The notes under the pieces: model-generated
Told to the model about the DNA's origin: nothing
What the model saw: the letters and a program-made list of their open reading frames with translations, nothing else
Database searches by the model: none
Position numbers and translations under genes: made by a program
Source: an uncultured Actinomycetes bacterium
GTDB taxonomy: Bacteria; Actinomycetota; Actinomycetes; Nanopelagicales; Nanopelagicaceae
Assembly (NCBI GenBank): GCA_903891755.1
Contig: CAITFY010000074.1
Span: 1-50,980 of the forward strand
Length of the DNA stretch: 50,980 nt
Direction: 5' to 3'
Shown here: positions 16,529-24,915 of the stretch, one piece after another
Layout of the letters: every line of letters begins with the position of its first letter
Position numbering within the stretch: the stretch's first letter is position 1

Positions 16529-17403
16529 AAGGCACCTCTTACCTTCGCGCCAAACATTCCGCGAGGTCTAACCAAAAGAACGATGATCAAAACTGCAAAG
16601 AAGGTGAAGTCTGACCAGACTGGGGCTGAGAGCGCAGATACAAGAGCCGCTCCAACACCCATAACCATTGCCGCGATTACTGAGCCACCGATACTTCCAA
16701 GACCTCCGAGAATGACCACGGTAAGCAGTCGACTAATGAGGTCGTAGTGGCTTCCAGGATTAAATGGTGTGATTAATCCAAATACCGCTCCAGCAGCAGC
16801 GGATGTAGCCACGCCAAGACCGAATCCAAAAGCGGAAACTAAATTGGAATTAACTCCAAGCAACTGTGCAGACATGGGGTTCTGCACGGTGGCACGGATT
16901 GCGCGGCCAAATTTAGTCTTCTGCAAGATTAAATAAAGAATTACTAGCATCGCGATAGAGAGTAAGAATGCGTAGAAACGAACTTCATTTACTTGGTAGC
17001 CTGCAATCGTCCAGCTGTGATTTTCATAGCCCGGTTGAATGCTTCGCAACGTTGTCTTATACATAACAGACATAAGCCCTTCTAGCCCTAGAGCAACCGC
17101 AAAGGTAACCAAGAGTGAAAGCTCCGTGGCATCTGCAGGACGCAATGGCCGCAACAAGAACCATTGAGTTGCAGCTCCAACAAAAAAGAGAATAGGTGTC
17201 GTGAGAAGAATTAAGAGGAATGGATCAATATGTGTCCATTGGAAGAGACTCATTGTGAGATAAGCACCGAGGACGACATAAGCACCCTGGGCCAGATTGA
17301 TGACCTTCATAATTCCAAAGATCAGCGTCTGGCCGCTAGCCATCAGCGCATAAACGCCTCCGGTCAGGGTGCCTAATATCAACGCCTGAACTACTAAATG
17401 CAC
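16525..17403 (-). CDS. livH: Branched-chain-type ABC importer permease LivH
   Basis: The 292-residue inner-membrane permease has about eight hydrophobic segments, the N-terminal GGVYALMASGQTLIFGIMKV, and the coupling helix region GRAIRATVQNPMSAQLLGVN typical of LivH. It lies 67 bases downstream of the binding-protein gene; this gap shows no strong hairpin, so livK and livHMGF are probably one transcript. The short gap may allow higher expression of the binding protein. Confidence 0.93.
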   Translation of the reverse strand: MHLVVQALILGTLTGGVYALMASGQTLIFGIMKVINLAQGAYVVLGAYLTMSLFQWTHIDPFLLILLTTPILFFVGAATQWFLLRPLRPADATELSLLVTFAVALGLEGLMSVMYKTTLRSIQPGYENHSWTIAGYQVNEVRFYAFLLSIAMLVILYLILQKTKFGRAIRATVQNPMSAQLLGVNSNLVSAFGFGLGVATSAAAGAVFGLITPFNPGSHYDLISRLLTVVILGGLGSIGGSVIAAMVMGVGAALVSALSAPVWSDFTFFAVLIIVLLVRPRGMFGAKVRGAL

Positions 17404-17470
17404 TTTAAATTAACTCCTTTACGAATAGTTGAACAAGCGTTTTACTGCAACTTTTTAATCTATTAGTGAA

Positions 17471-18712
17471 CTAGTTCTTCCAAGCTGGCTTAGGTGCTAC
17501 TGGCGCATGCTGCGCAGTAGCTTTTGGCCAGACAGTTGTAAGAGCTCCACCGATCCACTGGGTTAGAAGATAGGAACCTTGTGGCTCACCGTAGGCGTTC
17601 CACGAGAGATTTCCTTCAAGCGTTGGCCAAGAACCCTTGTGCAAAGTGGCGATAATAGTTTTGTTATCGATCTTGCCGGTCTTTGCAGCAACTTCTTCTA
17701 GCAACGTTCCCGCTGAATAAGCCTCTGTTGAAGTACTGTCGATGCTCGTTGCAGCTCCGCCGTACTTAGCCACATAAGCCTTGATGAAAGCTGCAGTTCC
17801 TGGAGCTGTTGATTTTGGATACCAGTCACTTGATGTGAAAACACCTTCGGTGTTGTTGGCACCTATTTGCTGAGGGAATTCAAGAGGAGAAGATGCTCCA
17901 TTTGAAAGGAAGAGCCACTTAGGGCTGAACTTCAGTTGGATCATCGCCTTAACTTGGGCAAAAGCATCGGCGCTTTGAGTACCTCCGACAACAACATCAG
18001 GATTCTTCGCTGCAAGAGCAGAGACGACAGGTGTCATATCAGCAGTTTCTGATGGGTATGTTTGATCGTAAACCGTCTTAATTCCTGCGGCTTCAAATCT
18101 AGCTTTGATGTTATCTGCGAGAGGGGCTGCAAATGGGTCATCCAGCTTTACATATCCCGCTGTCTTTGGACGCTGTGATGCAGGTAAGGAGAGAATGTAA
18201 TCTGCGAAGACATCTCCACCTTTGGTGGTAGCGGCTGGCTGTACGAAGAAGAGATTTGGGTTCTTCTCGGCGAAAACTTTTGGTCCTCCACCAGCAGGCT
18301 CGATAAATGAATATCCATATCTCTTGGCAACCCGAGAGGCCGGAATTGTTAGAAGGCTCGAGAAAGGTCCCATGACAATGTCGACCTTGTCCTTGGTAAT
18401 CAAGTTGGTGTAATTCGTAACGACTTGATCAGGGCTTGAGGCATCATTAACAATTTTGATGCTCACTGAGCGACCTAGAATTCCACCCTTCTTATTAACT
18501 TCCTGCTGCCAAAGGAGATAGCCGCGTTGGGCAGCCAGACCGGAGTCAGAAAAGTCGCCGGTGAGTGAGAGTGAGACGCCAATCTTGAGTGGGCTTGCGG
18601 CGTTCGCTGCTACACCAACTGTTGAAAGTAGAGAGGATGTTATGAGAGCGGCGGAAAGAACCCCAGCCGTGATCATCCCCCTCTTTGAAACCTTCGTATT
18701 GCTTAACTTCAT
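17471..18712 (-). CDS. livK: Branched-chain-type ABC importer substrate-binding protein
   Basis: The 413-residue exported binding protein has a long signal sequence (about 1-38, MKLSNTKVSKRGMITAGVLS then a hydrophobic stretch to AANA). The mature protein has the Leu/Ile/Val-binding fold: LKIGVSLSLTGDFSDSGLAA, VNKKGGILGRSVSI, and IVMGPFSSLLTIPASRVAKR. It lacks a lipobox Cys after the signal, so anchoring is unclear. Family members bind amino acids but also amides, aromatic acids and urea, so the ligand here is open. The gene is preceded by a LacI-type operator at a predicted promoter and lies downstream of the LacI-family gene in the same direction. Confidence 0.9.
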   Translation of the reverse strand: MKLSNTKVSKRGMITAGVLSAALITSSLLSTVGVAANAASPLKIGVSLSLTGDFSDSGLAAQRGYLLWQQEVNKKGGILGRSVSIKIVNDASSPDQVVTNYTNLITKDKVDIVMGPFSSLLTIPASRVAKRYGYSFIEPAGGGPKVFAEKNPNLFFVQPAATTKGGDVFADYILSLPASQRPKTAGYVKLDDPFAAPLADNIKARFEAAGIKTVYDQTYPSETADMTPVVSALAAKNPDVVVGGTQSADAFAQVKAMIQLKFSPKWLFLSNGASSPLEFPQQIGANNTEGVFTSSDWYPKSTAPGTAAFIKAYVAKYGGAATSIDSTSTEAYSAGTLLEEVAAKTGKIDNKTIIATLHKGSWPTLEGNLSWNAYGEPQGSYLLTQWIGGALTTVWPKATAQHAPVAPKPAWKN

Positions 18713-18776
18713 TGTTAAACCCCCAAAAAGGTAATGAGTCGAATAGGGCTCGATCGAAGGGGTTCACAAGAGCCTC

Positions 18777-18790
18777 TGCAATCGTTTGCA
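18777..18790 (-). promoter_or_regulatory. LacI-type operator at the liv operon promoter
   Basis: TGCAATCGTTTGCA differs by one base from the perfect palindrome at 19941-19954. On the minus strand a TTGACA (18821-18816) and a weak CACTCT (18798-18793), 17 bases apart, form a candidate promoter whose start would fall near 18786, inside this operator. A bound repressor would then block initiation. Confidence 0.65.
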
Positions 18791-18831
18791 CTAGAGTGCT
18801 CTTCCCAAATTGCCTTGTCAAGGGTTTAGAG

Positions 18832-18852
18832 GTTTTCCTTTATAAAGAAAAC
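18832..18852. repeat. AT-rich inverted repeat at the lacI-family gene end
   Basis: GTTTTC-C-TTTA faces TAAAGAAAAC with one unpaired C, directly after the stop codon of the LacI-family gene. It could stabilise or end that transcript, but no T tract follows on the minus strand. Confidence 0.35.
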
Positions 18853-18853
18853 T

Positions 18854-19873
18854 TTATATTTTCTTCGCCACTGCCGTTGAACCTCGGACTATCAAAGTAA
18901 CAGGAAGCATGATTTTGACGGGTGAAGATGCCTCACCCTCGATCTCGTTGAGAATTATCCGGGCAGCCTGCACACCCATTTCATAGTGTGGCGCATCAAT
19001 AGTGGTCAAAGGGGGCTGAAAGTCATTTGCAAAGGGCATATTGTTAAAGCCGATAACAGAGACGTCCTGTGGACACTTGAGTCCATGAGCCCGAAGCGAG
19101 TGGTAGACCCCAAGAGCCAAGAGATCGTTGCCTGCCACCACCCCTGTGATCGTATGCAGATTTTGATTCAAAAACTTATCCATCGCGCTCTGTCCCGCAT
19201 CAATGCTGTACGCCGAACATTTAATTATCTTTCCCTGTAGACCGTGATTCTTGCATGCCGCACTAAATGCTTGCGCGCGAGTTCTACTTGTAGAAGATTC
19301 CGCGGGCCCAGTTAAGTGAAGAAGTTTCTTATGGCCCAAAGCGGCTAAATGAGCCACCCCCAGGTTGATTCCAGAGGCATCATCTCCGACAACCGCAGGG
19401 TAAGGAGCGCCTGCCGCTTCACGATTGACCATAACAGCGGTGATGCCCTGGTTGTGATAATTAGCAAGAATGATTTTATCGGTGTGGCCAGTTGCAATGA
19501 TTAATCCATCAACTTGCCGGCGCATGAGCGACTCGAAATGATTACGTTCAGATTCAGGATCGTTGTCTGTGTTGACAACCAACACTGAATAACCTCGCGG
19601 CCCCAAGAAGCTGTCAATCCCTCGCACAATCGGAGGAAAAATAGGGTTGGTTAAATCAGGAACAATTACACCAATAGTTTGGGTGCGCTTTGTCCGCAAC
19701 CCTCGAGCCACTGTGTTGATTGTGTAGCCAAGATCGCGTGCAGCTTTACTAACTTTTTTCACAGTCTCAGGACTTATTTGTGCTGAAGTGGATTCGTTGA
19801 GTGCGCGAGATGCAGTACTGAGATGGACCCCTGCCGCTTTCGCGACATCAATAAGAGTCGGACGATTTCCCAT
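18854..19873 (-). CDS. LacI-family transcriptional regulator
   Basis: The 339-residue protein has the LacI helix-turn-helix at the N-terminus (TLIDVAKAAGVHLSTASRAL, residues about 5-24), the hinge helix region TVARGLRTKRTQ, and a periplasmic-binding-protein-like effector domain (IGVIVPDLTNPIFPPIVRGI to MLPVTLIVRGST). The longer reading frame begins at 20026, but it would cover the divergent gene's start and the operator. The ATG at 19873 gives the standard N-terminus and has TATCTT 7 bases upstream. It probably represses both the downstream liv operon and the divergent catabolic genes, released by a substrate or intermediate. The effector is unknown. Confidence 0.93.
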   Translation of the reverse strand: MGNRPTLIDVAKAAGVHLSTASRALNESTSAQISPETVKKVSKAARDLGYTINTVARGLRTKRTQTIGVIVPDLTNPIFPPIVRGIDSFLGPRGYSVLVVNTDNDPESERNHFESLMRRQVDGLIIATGHTDKIILANYHNQGITAVMVNREAAGAPYPAVVGDDASGINLGVAHLAALGHKKLLHLTGPAESSTSRTRAQAFSAACKNHGLQGKIIKCSAYSIDAGQSAMDKFLNQNLHTITGVVAGNDLLALGVYHSLRAHGLKCPQDVSVIGFNNMPFANDFQPPLTTIDAPHYEMGVQAARIILNEIEGEASSPVKIMLPVTLIVRGSTAVAKKI

Positions 19874-19879
19874 CCCTAA

Positions 19880-19885
19880 AAGATA
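19880..19885 (-). promoter_or_regulatory. -10 hexamer TATCTT, leaderless promoter of the LacI-family gene
   Basis: Minus-strand TATCTT ends 7 bases before the ATG at 19873. It lies some 55 bases away from the operator, so direct autorepression would need looping. Confidence 0.5.
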
Positions 19886-19901
19886 GCCCCACTCCAGACA
19901 C

Positions 19902-19930
19902 TTGACGAATAGTCTTTGCGGGTTGATAAT
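19902..19930 (+). promoter_or_regulatory. Promoter of the catabolic operon (TTGACG-17-GATAAT)
   Basis: TTGACG at 19902-19907 and GATAAT at 19925-19930 are 17 bases apart, the best sigma-70-type promoter in the window. Transcription would start near 19937, directly in front of the operator. Confidence 0.7.
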
Positions 19931-19940
19931 TGCTAAATCC

Positions 19941-19954
19941 TGCAATCGATTGCA
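19941..19954 (+). promoter_or_regulatory. LacI-type operator, perfect 14-base palindrome
   Basis: TGCAATCGATTGCA is fully palindromic with the central CG of LacI-family operators. It sits at about +5 to +18 of the promoter and 23 bases before the start codon at 19977. The near-copy before livK points to the adjacent LacI-family protein. Confidence 0.8.
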
Positions 19955-19976
19955 CAGATGTAGCGTTTGGAGAATC

Positions 19977-20924
19977 ATGTTAATTAATGAAAAGCCTTCA
20001 ATTGGTTGGATCGGTGCTGGCCGCATGGGATTTCAACTAGCTACACGGCTTCTAGAAGGCGGACATGACGTAACGGTCTACAACAGGACTCGGGCAAAAG
20101 CTGAACCGCTGGTGGCGAAGGGGGCCAAGGTTGTCGACCGGCCCAGTGATCTGGCTGGTCTTGATGTCGTTTTCATCATGGTTTCAGCGCCGAAGGACCT
20201 CGAAGAGGTAACCATGGGAGAGTTTGGCCTCCTTACAGTGGATGGAAAATCCCCCAAGGTCGTTATCGACTCCTCAACCGTTTCTACAGAGGTTTCTGAA
20301 AAAGTTCGAATCTATGCAAAGGGCAAAGGAACAGAGCTCCTTGCCGCACCAGTGAGCGGAAACCCAGCTGTAATTGCCGCTGGAAAACTCACCGTCGCCG
20401 TCTCTGGACCAAAAGATGTGTATGACCAGGTTGCTGGTTTGATTAACCTTTTCGGACGCAAGGTGACTTATGTTGGTGAAGGTGAAGTTGCTCGTTTGGT
20501 CAAGATCGCTCACAACATCATGCTTGGGGTAGTTACTCAGACACTTGCCGAAATTGTTACCTTGACAGAGAAAGCCGGAGTTGAACGCTCGGCCTTTCTG
20601 GAGTTTTTTAACGACTCAGTGATGGGATCTACCTTCACAAAGTACAAATCACCTTCGATTGTGAATCTGGACTTCACTCCGACATTCACAGTTCCTTTAC
20701 TTCTTAAAGATTTCGATCTTGGATTGGATGCCGCCCACACGCTCGAAGTTCCAATGCCAATCACCGCTGCCGCACAGCAGATCACTGCATCTGCAAGAGG
20801 CGCTGGTCATCTAGAAGAAGATTTCATGATTCTCTTGATCGAGCAGGCTAGACGTGCTGGAATGACACTGGTATCTGAGGAGAAGAAAGTTCTAAGCGGG
20901 CTAGAGGTAGATGCTGATGAGTAG
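19977..20924 (+). CDS. NAD(P)-dependent beta-hydroxyacid dehydrogenase (HIBADH family)
   Basis: The 315-residue enzyme should oxidise a 3-hydroxy acid to the semialdehyde or keto acid. It begins with the Rossmann motif IGWIGAGRMG (GxGxxG, residues 13-18), has the substrate-binding segment APVSGNPAVIAAGKL, and the catalytic Lys K176 in RLVKIAHNIMLG. The start at 19977 has GGAGA a few bases upstream; the longer frame from 19902 would translate across the promoter and operator. 3-Hydroxyisobutyrate, tartronate semialdehyde and 2-hydroxymethylglutarate dehydrogenases share these features, so the substrate is not fixed. It is the first gene of the LacI-controlled operon and overlaps the next gene. 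Confidence 0.88.
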   Translation: MLINEKPSIGWIGAGRMGFQLATRLLEGGHDVTVYNRTRAKAEPLVAKGAKVVDRPSDLAGLDVVFIMVSAPKDLEEVTMGEFGLLTVDGKSPKVVIDSSTVSTEVSEKVRIYAKGKGTELLAAPVSGNPAVIAAGKLTVAVSGPKDVYDQVAGLINLFGRKVTYVGEGEVARLVKIAHNIMLGVVTQTLAEIVTLTEKAGVERSAFLEFFNDSVMGSTFTKYKSPSIVNLDFTPTFTVPLLLKDFDLGLDAAHTLEVPMPITAAAQQITASARGAGHLEEDFMILLIEQARRAGMTLVSEEKKVLSGLEVDADE

Positions 20925-22161
20925 TAACACTCCACTCCAGGCCCCGGGACACATGGGCGTTGATTATGAAATGCGTGTTGACTTCGATCGACTTCGGAAA
21001 TATCGAATTGGGCGTGCGAAAGAATCACTCAACGCAAGTGAATGTGGAGCATTTCTACTCTTCGATTTTTACAATATTCGTTACACCACTCAATCTTGGG
21101 TAGGTGGAGCCCTAGGTGACAAGATGACTAGATACGCCTTGTTGACTCGTGACGGCGATCCCATGTTGTGGGATTTTGGCTCAGCGGTGCGCCATCACAA
21201 GTTGTACTCACCCTGGCTGAAACCTGAGAATAATCGACCTGGAATGTTAGGAATGCGTGGTGCTGTTGCCCCATCGGCCGGTCTTATGGAGTCCGCAGTC
21301 CGCGAAATAAAGGGTTTGCTCGAAGATGCCGGGGTGGCGCATCTTCCAGTCGGTATAGATATCGTCGAGCCCGCTTTTCTCTTTGAAATGCAACGACAGG
21401 GACTCATGGTCATTGACTGTCAGCAAAACATGCTGGATGCACGAGTCATAAAAAATTCAGATGAGATTATGTTGCTTAATCAAGCGGCAGCGATGGTTGA
21501 TGGTGTTTATCAAAATATTGTTGATGTATTGAAGCCAGGAATTCGTGAAAATGAAATTGTTGCGCTGGCAAATAAACGCTTATACGAGATGGGTTCTGAT
21601 CAAGTAGAAGCCATCAATGCGATCTCAGGAGAACGCTGTAATCCGCACCCACATAATTTTACCGATCGCATAATCCGTCCAGGTGATCAAGCATTCTTTG
21701 ACATCATTCATTCATTTAATGGTTATCGCACCTGTTACTACCGCACCTTTGCGGTGGGAAGTGCAACACCATCACAGCGTGATGCATACACGAAAGCTCG
21801 CGAATGGATGGATGCAGCGATTGATGCAGTTAAGGTGGGAACGGATACTGCGGCTATTGCTAAAGTATGGCCGAAGGCGGAAGAATTTGGTTTTGAGAAT
21901 GAGTTGGCAGCCTTTGGTTTGCAATTTGGACATGGACTTGGACTTGGCCTACATGAACGACCAATCATCTCTCGCCTCAATAGCCTCGAGAATCCCATTG
22001 AAATTCGCCCTGGGATGGTTTTCGCTTTGGAAACTTACTGCCCAGCTTCTGACGGCGTTTCCGCCGCACGAATAGAGGAAGAAGTTGTGGTCACAGAAAG
22101 CGGCGTGCATATTTTAACGAAATTCCCCGCCCAAGAACTCTTCGTCGCAAATCCATATTGA
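20917..22161 (+). CDS. M24-fold (creatinase/aminopeptidase P-like) hydrolase with altered metal site
   Basis: The 414-residue protein has a creatinase-type N-terminal domain and a pita-bread C-terminal domain. Counting from ATG 20917 the expected metal ligands are D262 (FFDI), then Cys273 where the second Asp of the D-x10-D pair belongs (GYRTCYYRTF), H339 (FGHGLGLGLHERP), E372 (FALETY) and E387 (ARIEEEVVV). One of five ligands is therefore changed. Family members include X-Pro peptidases, creatinase, ectoine hydrolase and the DMSP lyase DddP; this context suggests a small-molecule C-N or C-X hydrolase rather than a peptidase. ATG 20917 fits GAGG at 20904-20907; ATG 20911 is an alternative. 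It overlaps the preceding gene by 8 bases. Confidence 0.82.
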   Translation: MSSNTPLQAPGHMGVDYEMRVDFDRLRKYRIGRAKESLNASECGAFLLFDFYNIRYTTQSWVGGALGDKMTRYALLTRDGDPMLWDFGSAVRHHKLYSPWLKPENNRPGMLGMRGAVAPSAGLMESAVREIKGLLEDAGVAHLPVGIDIVEPAFLFEMQRQGLMVIDCQQNMLDARVIKNSDEIMLLNQAAAMVDGVYQNIVDVLKPGIRENEIVALANKRLYEMGSDQVEAINAISGERCNPHPHNFTDRIIRPGDQAFFDIIHSFNGYRTCYYRTFAVGSATPSQRDAYTKAREWMDAAIDAVKVGTDTAAIAKVWPKAEEFGFENELAAFGLQFGHGLGLGLHERPIISRLNSLENPIEIRPGMVFALETYCPASDGVSAARIEEEVVVTESGVHILTKFPAQELFVANPY

Positions 22162-22165
22162 TGTT

Positions 22166-22693
22166 ATGAGCACTTCCAAGGGAATTCCAGGTCTGCAGCG
22201 TGTAGATCACATTGGGATAACAGTTCCCGATTTAGCGAAAGCTACTCGTTTCTTCATAGATGTTCTGGGTTGCGAATATATGTACACCCTAGGACCTTTT
22301 CAGAGTGAAGAAAATTGGATGAGTGAACATTTAAATGTTCATCCCCGCGCGGTAATGAAGGAACTACATTTCTTTAAGTTAAATGGAGTGGCGATATTTG
22401 AAGTCTTTGAATATTCAGCGCCCGATCAAGAACTTTCTCCCCCAAGAAATAGCGATATCGGCGGACATCATGTCGCTCTTTATGTTGATGACATGAGTGC
22501 GGCGGTCGCTCATCTCAAGTCACACAATATTCAACTTTTGGGTGATCCCACAGCCAGCAAAGGTCCAAGTGAAGGTCAGCAATGGCTTTACTTCTTATCG
22601 CCATGGGGAATGCAATTTGAATTGGTTTCTTATCCACATGGAAAAGCCTTTGATCATAATCCCGAGAAATTCATCAAGAAGGTAAGTGAATAG
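22166..22693 (+). CDS. VOC-superfamily (glyoxalase/dioxygenase-like) protein
   Basis: The 175-residue protein has paired VOC motifs: LQRVDHIGITVPDLAKATRF with candidate metal ligand H15, then the second half GGHHVALYVDDMSAAVAHL and a Glu in GMQFELVSYPHG. This arrangement is typical of metal-dependent isomerases, lyases or dioxygenases; the closing WGMQFELVSYPHGKAF resembles lactoylglutathione lyase or methylmalonyl-CoA epimerase relatives. It starts 5 bases after the M24 gene, and the E1 gene follows directly, so it acts in the same pathway. The exact reaction is unknown. Confidence 0.82.
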   Translation: MSTSKGIPGLQRVDHIGITVPDLAKATRFFIDVLGCEYMYTLGPFQSEENWMSEHLNVHPRAVMKELHFFKLNGVAIFEVFEYSAPDQELSPPRNSDIGGHHVALYVDDMSAAVAHLKSHNIQLLGDPTASKGPSEGQQWLYFLSPWGMQFELVSYPHGKAFDHNPEKFIKKVSE

Positions 22694-24892
22694 ATGCCAC
22701 TTCATCATAAGCACAAATCGACCGCCCCATGGCTCGAGGTTGCCGTCATGCCATCCGATTGGGATAACGCAGAACCTGCTCTCCTAAAGACGATGCTTGT
22801 TCAGATGGTGCTCATTCGAACTTTTGAAGAGTATTTACTTGAGCTCGCTGCAGCTTCATTGATCCACGGTCCGGTTCATTCAAGTATCGGACAAGAGGGT
22901 GGGGCAGTTGGGTCTGCCCTACCTCTTCGTAGTGAAGATAGCGTGAACGGTTCGCACCGTGGGCACCATCAATTCCTTGCGAAGGTTCTTTCGCACCTAC
23001 AACCTCAAGGTTTTGATCCGCTTGCCGAATTTTCAGCCGAAGTACGAAGCGCTGTTCTTCGTACCCTCGCCGAGATTGCTGGACTTGATCGGGGTTTTAG
23101 CCATGGCCGCGGTGGTTCTATGCACCTTCAGATGAAGGAAGCGGGCGCCATGGGTACAAATGCGATTGTTGGCGGCGGTGTTCCACTTGCAGCTGGATTC
23201 GCGTGGTCACACAAATTTGCAGGCACTGATGCGGTATCAGTTACCTACTTTGGAGATGGAGCAATAAATATCGGCTCTACTCTTGAGAGTTTCAATTTAG
23301 CCTCCGCATGGAAATTACCGATCTGTTTCTTCATAGAAAATAATATGTATGCGGTTTCTACTCATGTGATGGAGTCGACCGGTGAGCCAAGACTTTCGGC
23401 CCGCGGTCAAGGCTTTAATATTCCCAGCTGGAAAGTCGATGGCATGAATCCACTGGCTGTCCACATTGCGATGAGCGAAGCCGTCGCACATATGCGCGCT
23501 GGTAATGGTCCAACAATGATTGAAGCCGACGTCTACCGTTACTTCCACCAGAGTGGAACTTTTCCCGGAAGTGCATTCGGCTATCGTTCAAAAGAGGAAG
23601 AGGCGAGTTACAAGGCTCGCGACCCCATTTTGCAAGTTGCATCGCATTTGATCCGTCGGTCACTTATTACACAAACCGAAGTTGATGCATTGATCGCTCG
23701 TGGCAAAAAATTGATGGAAGAGTCCGGCAACATTTTGCTCGAACCAGTCCCAGAGTCAAACCCTCCAAAGCGCAAAATTAAAGATAGCGAATGGCCCGAT
23801 CCTGCGTTCGTGAACACTGGAGTACGTGGAGACTTATCTGAATTCCATGGTGCAAGATATTCAGAGCTTACGACTCACCAAGGTGAGATCGGTGATGCAA
23901 AATTTATCGACGCAGTAGCACGAGTTCTTGGGCGTCAGATGGAAAAAGATGGCTCGATAGTAATTATGGGAGAGGATATTCATCGCCTTGCTGGTGGAAC
24001 GAATGGAGCAACAAAAGGTTTGAAAGACCGCTTCCCTGATCGAATTCTTGGTACCCCCATTAGTGAAAACGCATTTACAGGTCTTGGTGGTGGAATCGCG
24101 ATCGACGGTCGATTTAAACCGGTCGTGGAATTCATGTATGCCGACTTCATGTGGGTTGCCGCAGATCAAATCTTCAATCAGATTGGAAAAATGCGCCACA
24201 TGTTTGGTGGAGATGGTTCAGTCCCATTTGTACTACGTAGCAAAGTGGCGATGGGAACTGGTTACGGCTCTCAACACTCCATGGATCCAGCTGGGGTGAT
24301 GGCAACCAATCCAGGTTGGAGAATAGTCGCGCCAACAACTCCATTCGACTATGTCGGTTTGATGAATAGCGCCTTGCTCTGCAAAGATCCCGTAATAGTC
24401 CTTGAGCATGTGGATCTCTATAACTCCACAGGACCAACACCATTAACGGATCTTGATTACTGTATTGAAGTAGGAAAAGCAGCAATTCGTCGCGCCGGGT
24501 CAGAACTTACGATATTGACCTATCTAGCTATGACTAATTATGTACTTGAAGCGGTATCTGAATACCCTGATGTTGATTCCGAAGTAATCGATCTTCGATG
24601 GTTGGATCGAGCCAGCATCGATTGGCAGACCATTGGGACATCTATCAAGAAGACAGGTCATGTTCTGATTGCCGAACAGGGGGCTATTGGCACCTCATAT
24701 GGTGGTTGGTTAGCGGATGAGATCCAACGGAGATATTTCTCGGATCTAAAAGGTCCAATTGAGCGCGTGACTGGTGGAGAGGCATCACCTTCAATCAGTA
24801 AGGTTCTTGAACGCGCTGCGATTGCCAAGAAGGAAGAAGTAGTAAGTAAGTTGCAATCATTGAAGACATCTGGACGATTTATCATTAACTAG
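22694..24892 (+). CDS. Fused alpha/beta 2-oxoacid dehydrogenase E1 component
   Basis: The 732-residue protein joins both E1 subunits, normally separate. The alpha part (about 1-370) has NGSHRGHHQFLAK, GRGGSMHLQ and the thiamine-diphosphate motif GDGAINIG (GDG at 187-189) ending at FFIENN. The beta part (about 385-732) has IVIMGEDIHR, GTPISENAFTGLGGGIAIDG and PVVEFMYADFM. E1 decarboxylates a 2-oxoacid and passes the acyl group to a lipoyl E2. No E2, E3 or lipoylation gene is in this cluster, so partners must be elsewhere or the enzyme works alone, for example as an aldehyde-forming or carboligating enzyme. Fused forms of this kind are known. It begins right after the VOC stop. Confidence 0.88.
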   Translation: MPLHHKHKSTAPWLEVAVMPSDWDNAEPALLKTMLVQMVLIRTFEEYLLELAAASLIHGPVHSSIGQEGGAVGSALPLRSEDSVNGSHRGHHQFLAKVLSHLQPQGFDPLAEFSAEVRSAVLRTLAEIAGLDRGFSHGRGGSMHLQMKEAGAMGTNAIVGGGVPLAAGFAWSHKFAGTDAVSVTYFGDGAINIGSTLESFNLASAWKLPICFFIENNMYAVSTHVMESTGEPRLSARGQGFNIPSWKVDGMNPLAVHIAMSEAVAHMRAGNGPTMIEADVYRYFHQSGTFPGSAFGYRSKEEEASYKARDPILQVASHLIRRSLITQTEVDALIARGKKLMEESGNILLEPVPESNPPKRKIKDSEWPDPAFVNTGVRGDLSEFHGARYSELTTHQGEIGDAKFIDAVARVLGRQMEKDGSIVIMGEDIHRLAGGTNGATKGLKDRFPDRILGTPISENAFTGLGGGIAIDGRFKPVVEFMYADFMWVAADQIFNQIGKMRHMFGGDGSVPFVLRSKVAMGTGYGSQHSMDPAGVMATNPGWRIVAPTTPFDYVGLMNSALLCKDPVIVLEHVDLYNSTGPTPLTDLDYCIEVGKAAIRRAGSELTILTYLAMTNYVLEAVSEYPDVDSEVIDLRWLDRASIDWQTIGTSIKKTGHVLIAEQGAIGTSYGGWLADEIQRRYFSDLKGPIERVTGGEASPSISKVLERAAIAKKEEVVSKLQSLKTSGRFIIN

Positions 24893-24915
24893 GAAGCTTG
24901 AGACAGGGGATACTC

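Noticed and set aside
19902..19976. An N-terminal extension of the beta-hydroxyacid dehydrogenase
   Set aside because: It would translate across the promoter hexamers and the perfect operator, lacks any Rossmann-type sequence, and the ATG at 19977 has a ribosome site and a normal N-terminus.
19874..20026. An N-terminal extension of the LacI-family protein
   Set aside because: LacI proteins start with the helix-turn-helix within the first few residues; the extension overlaps the divergent gene and its promoter.
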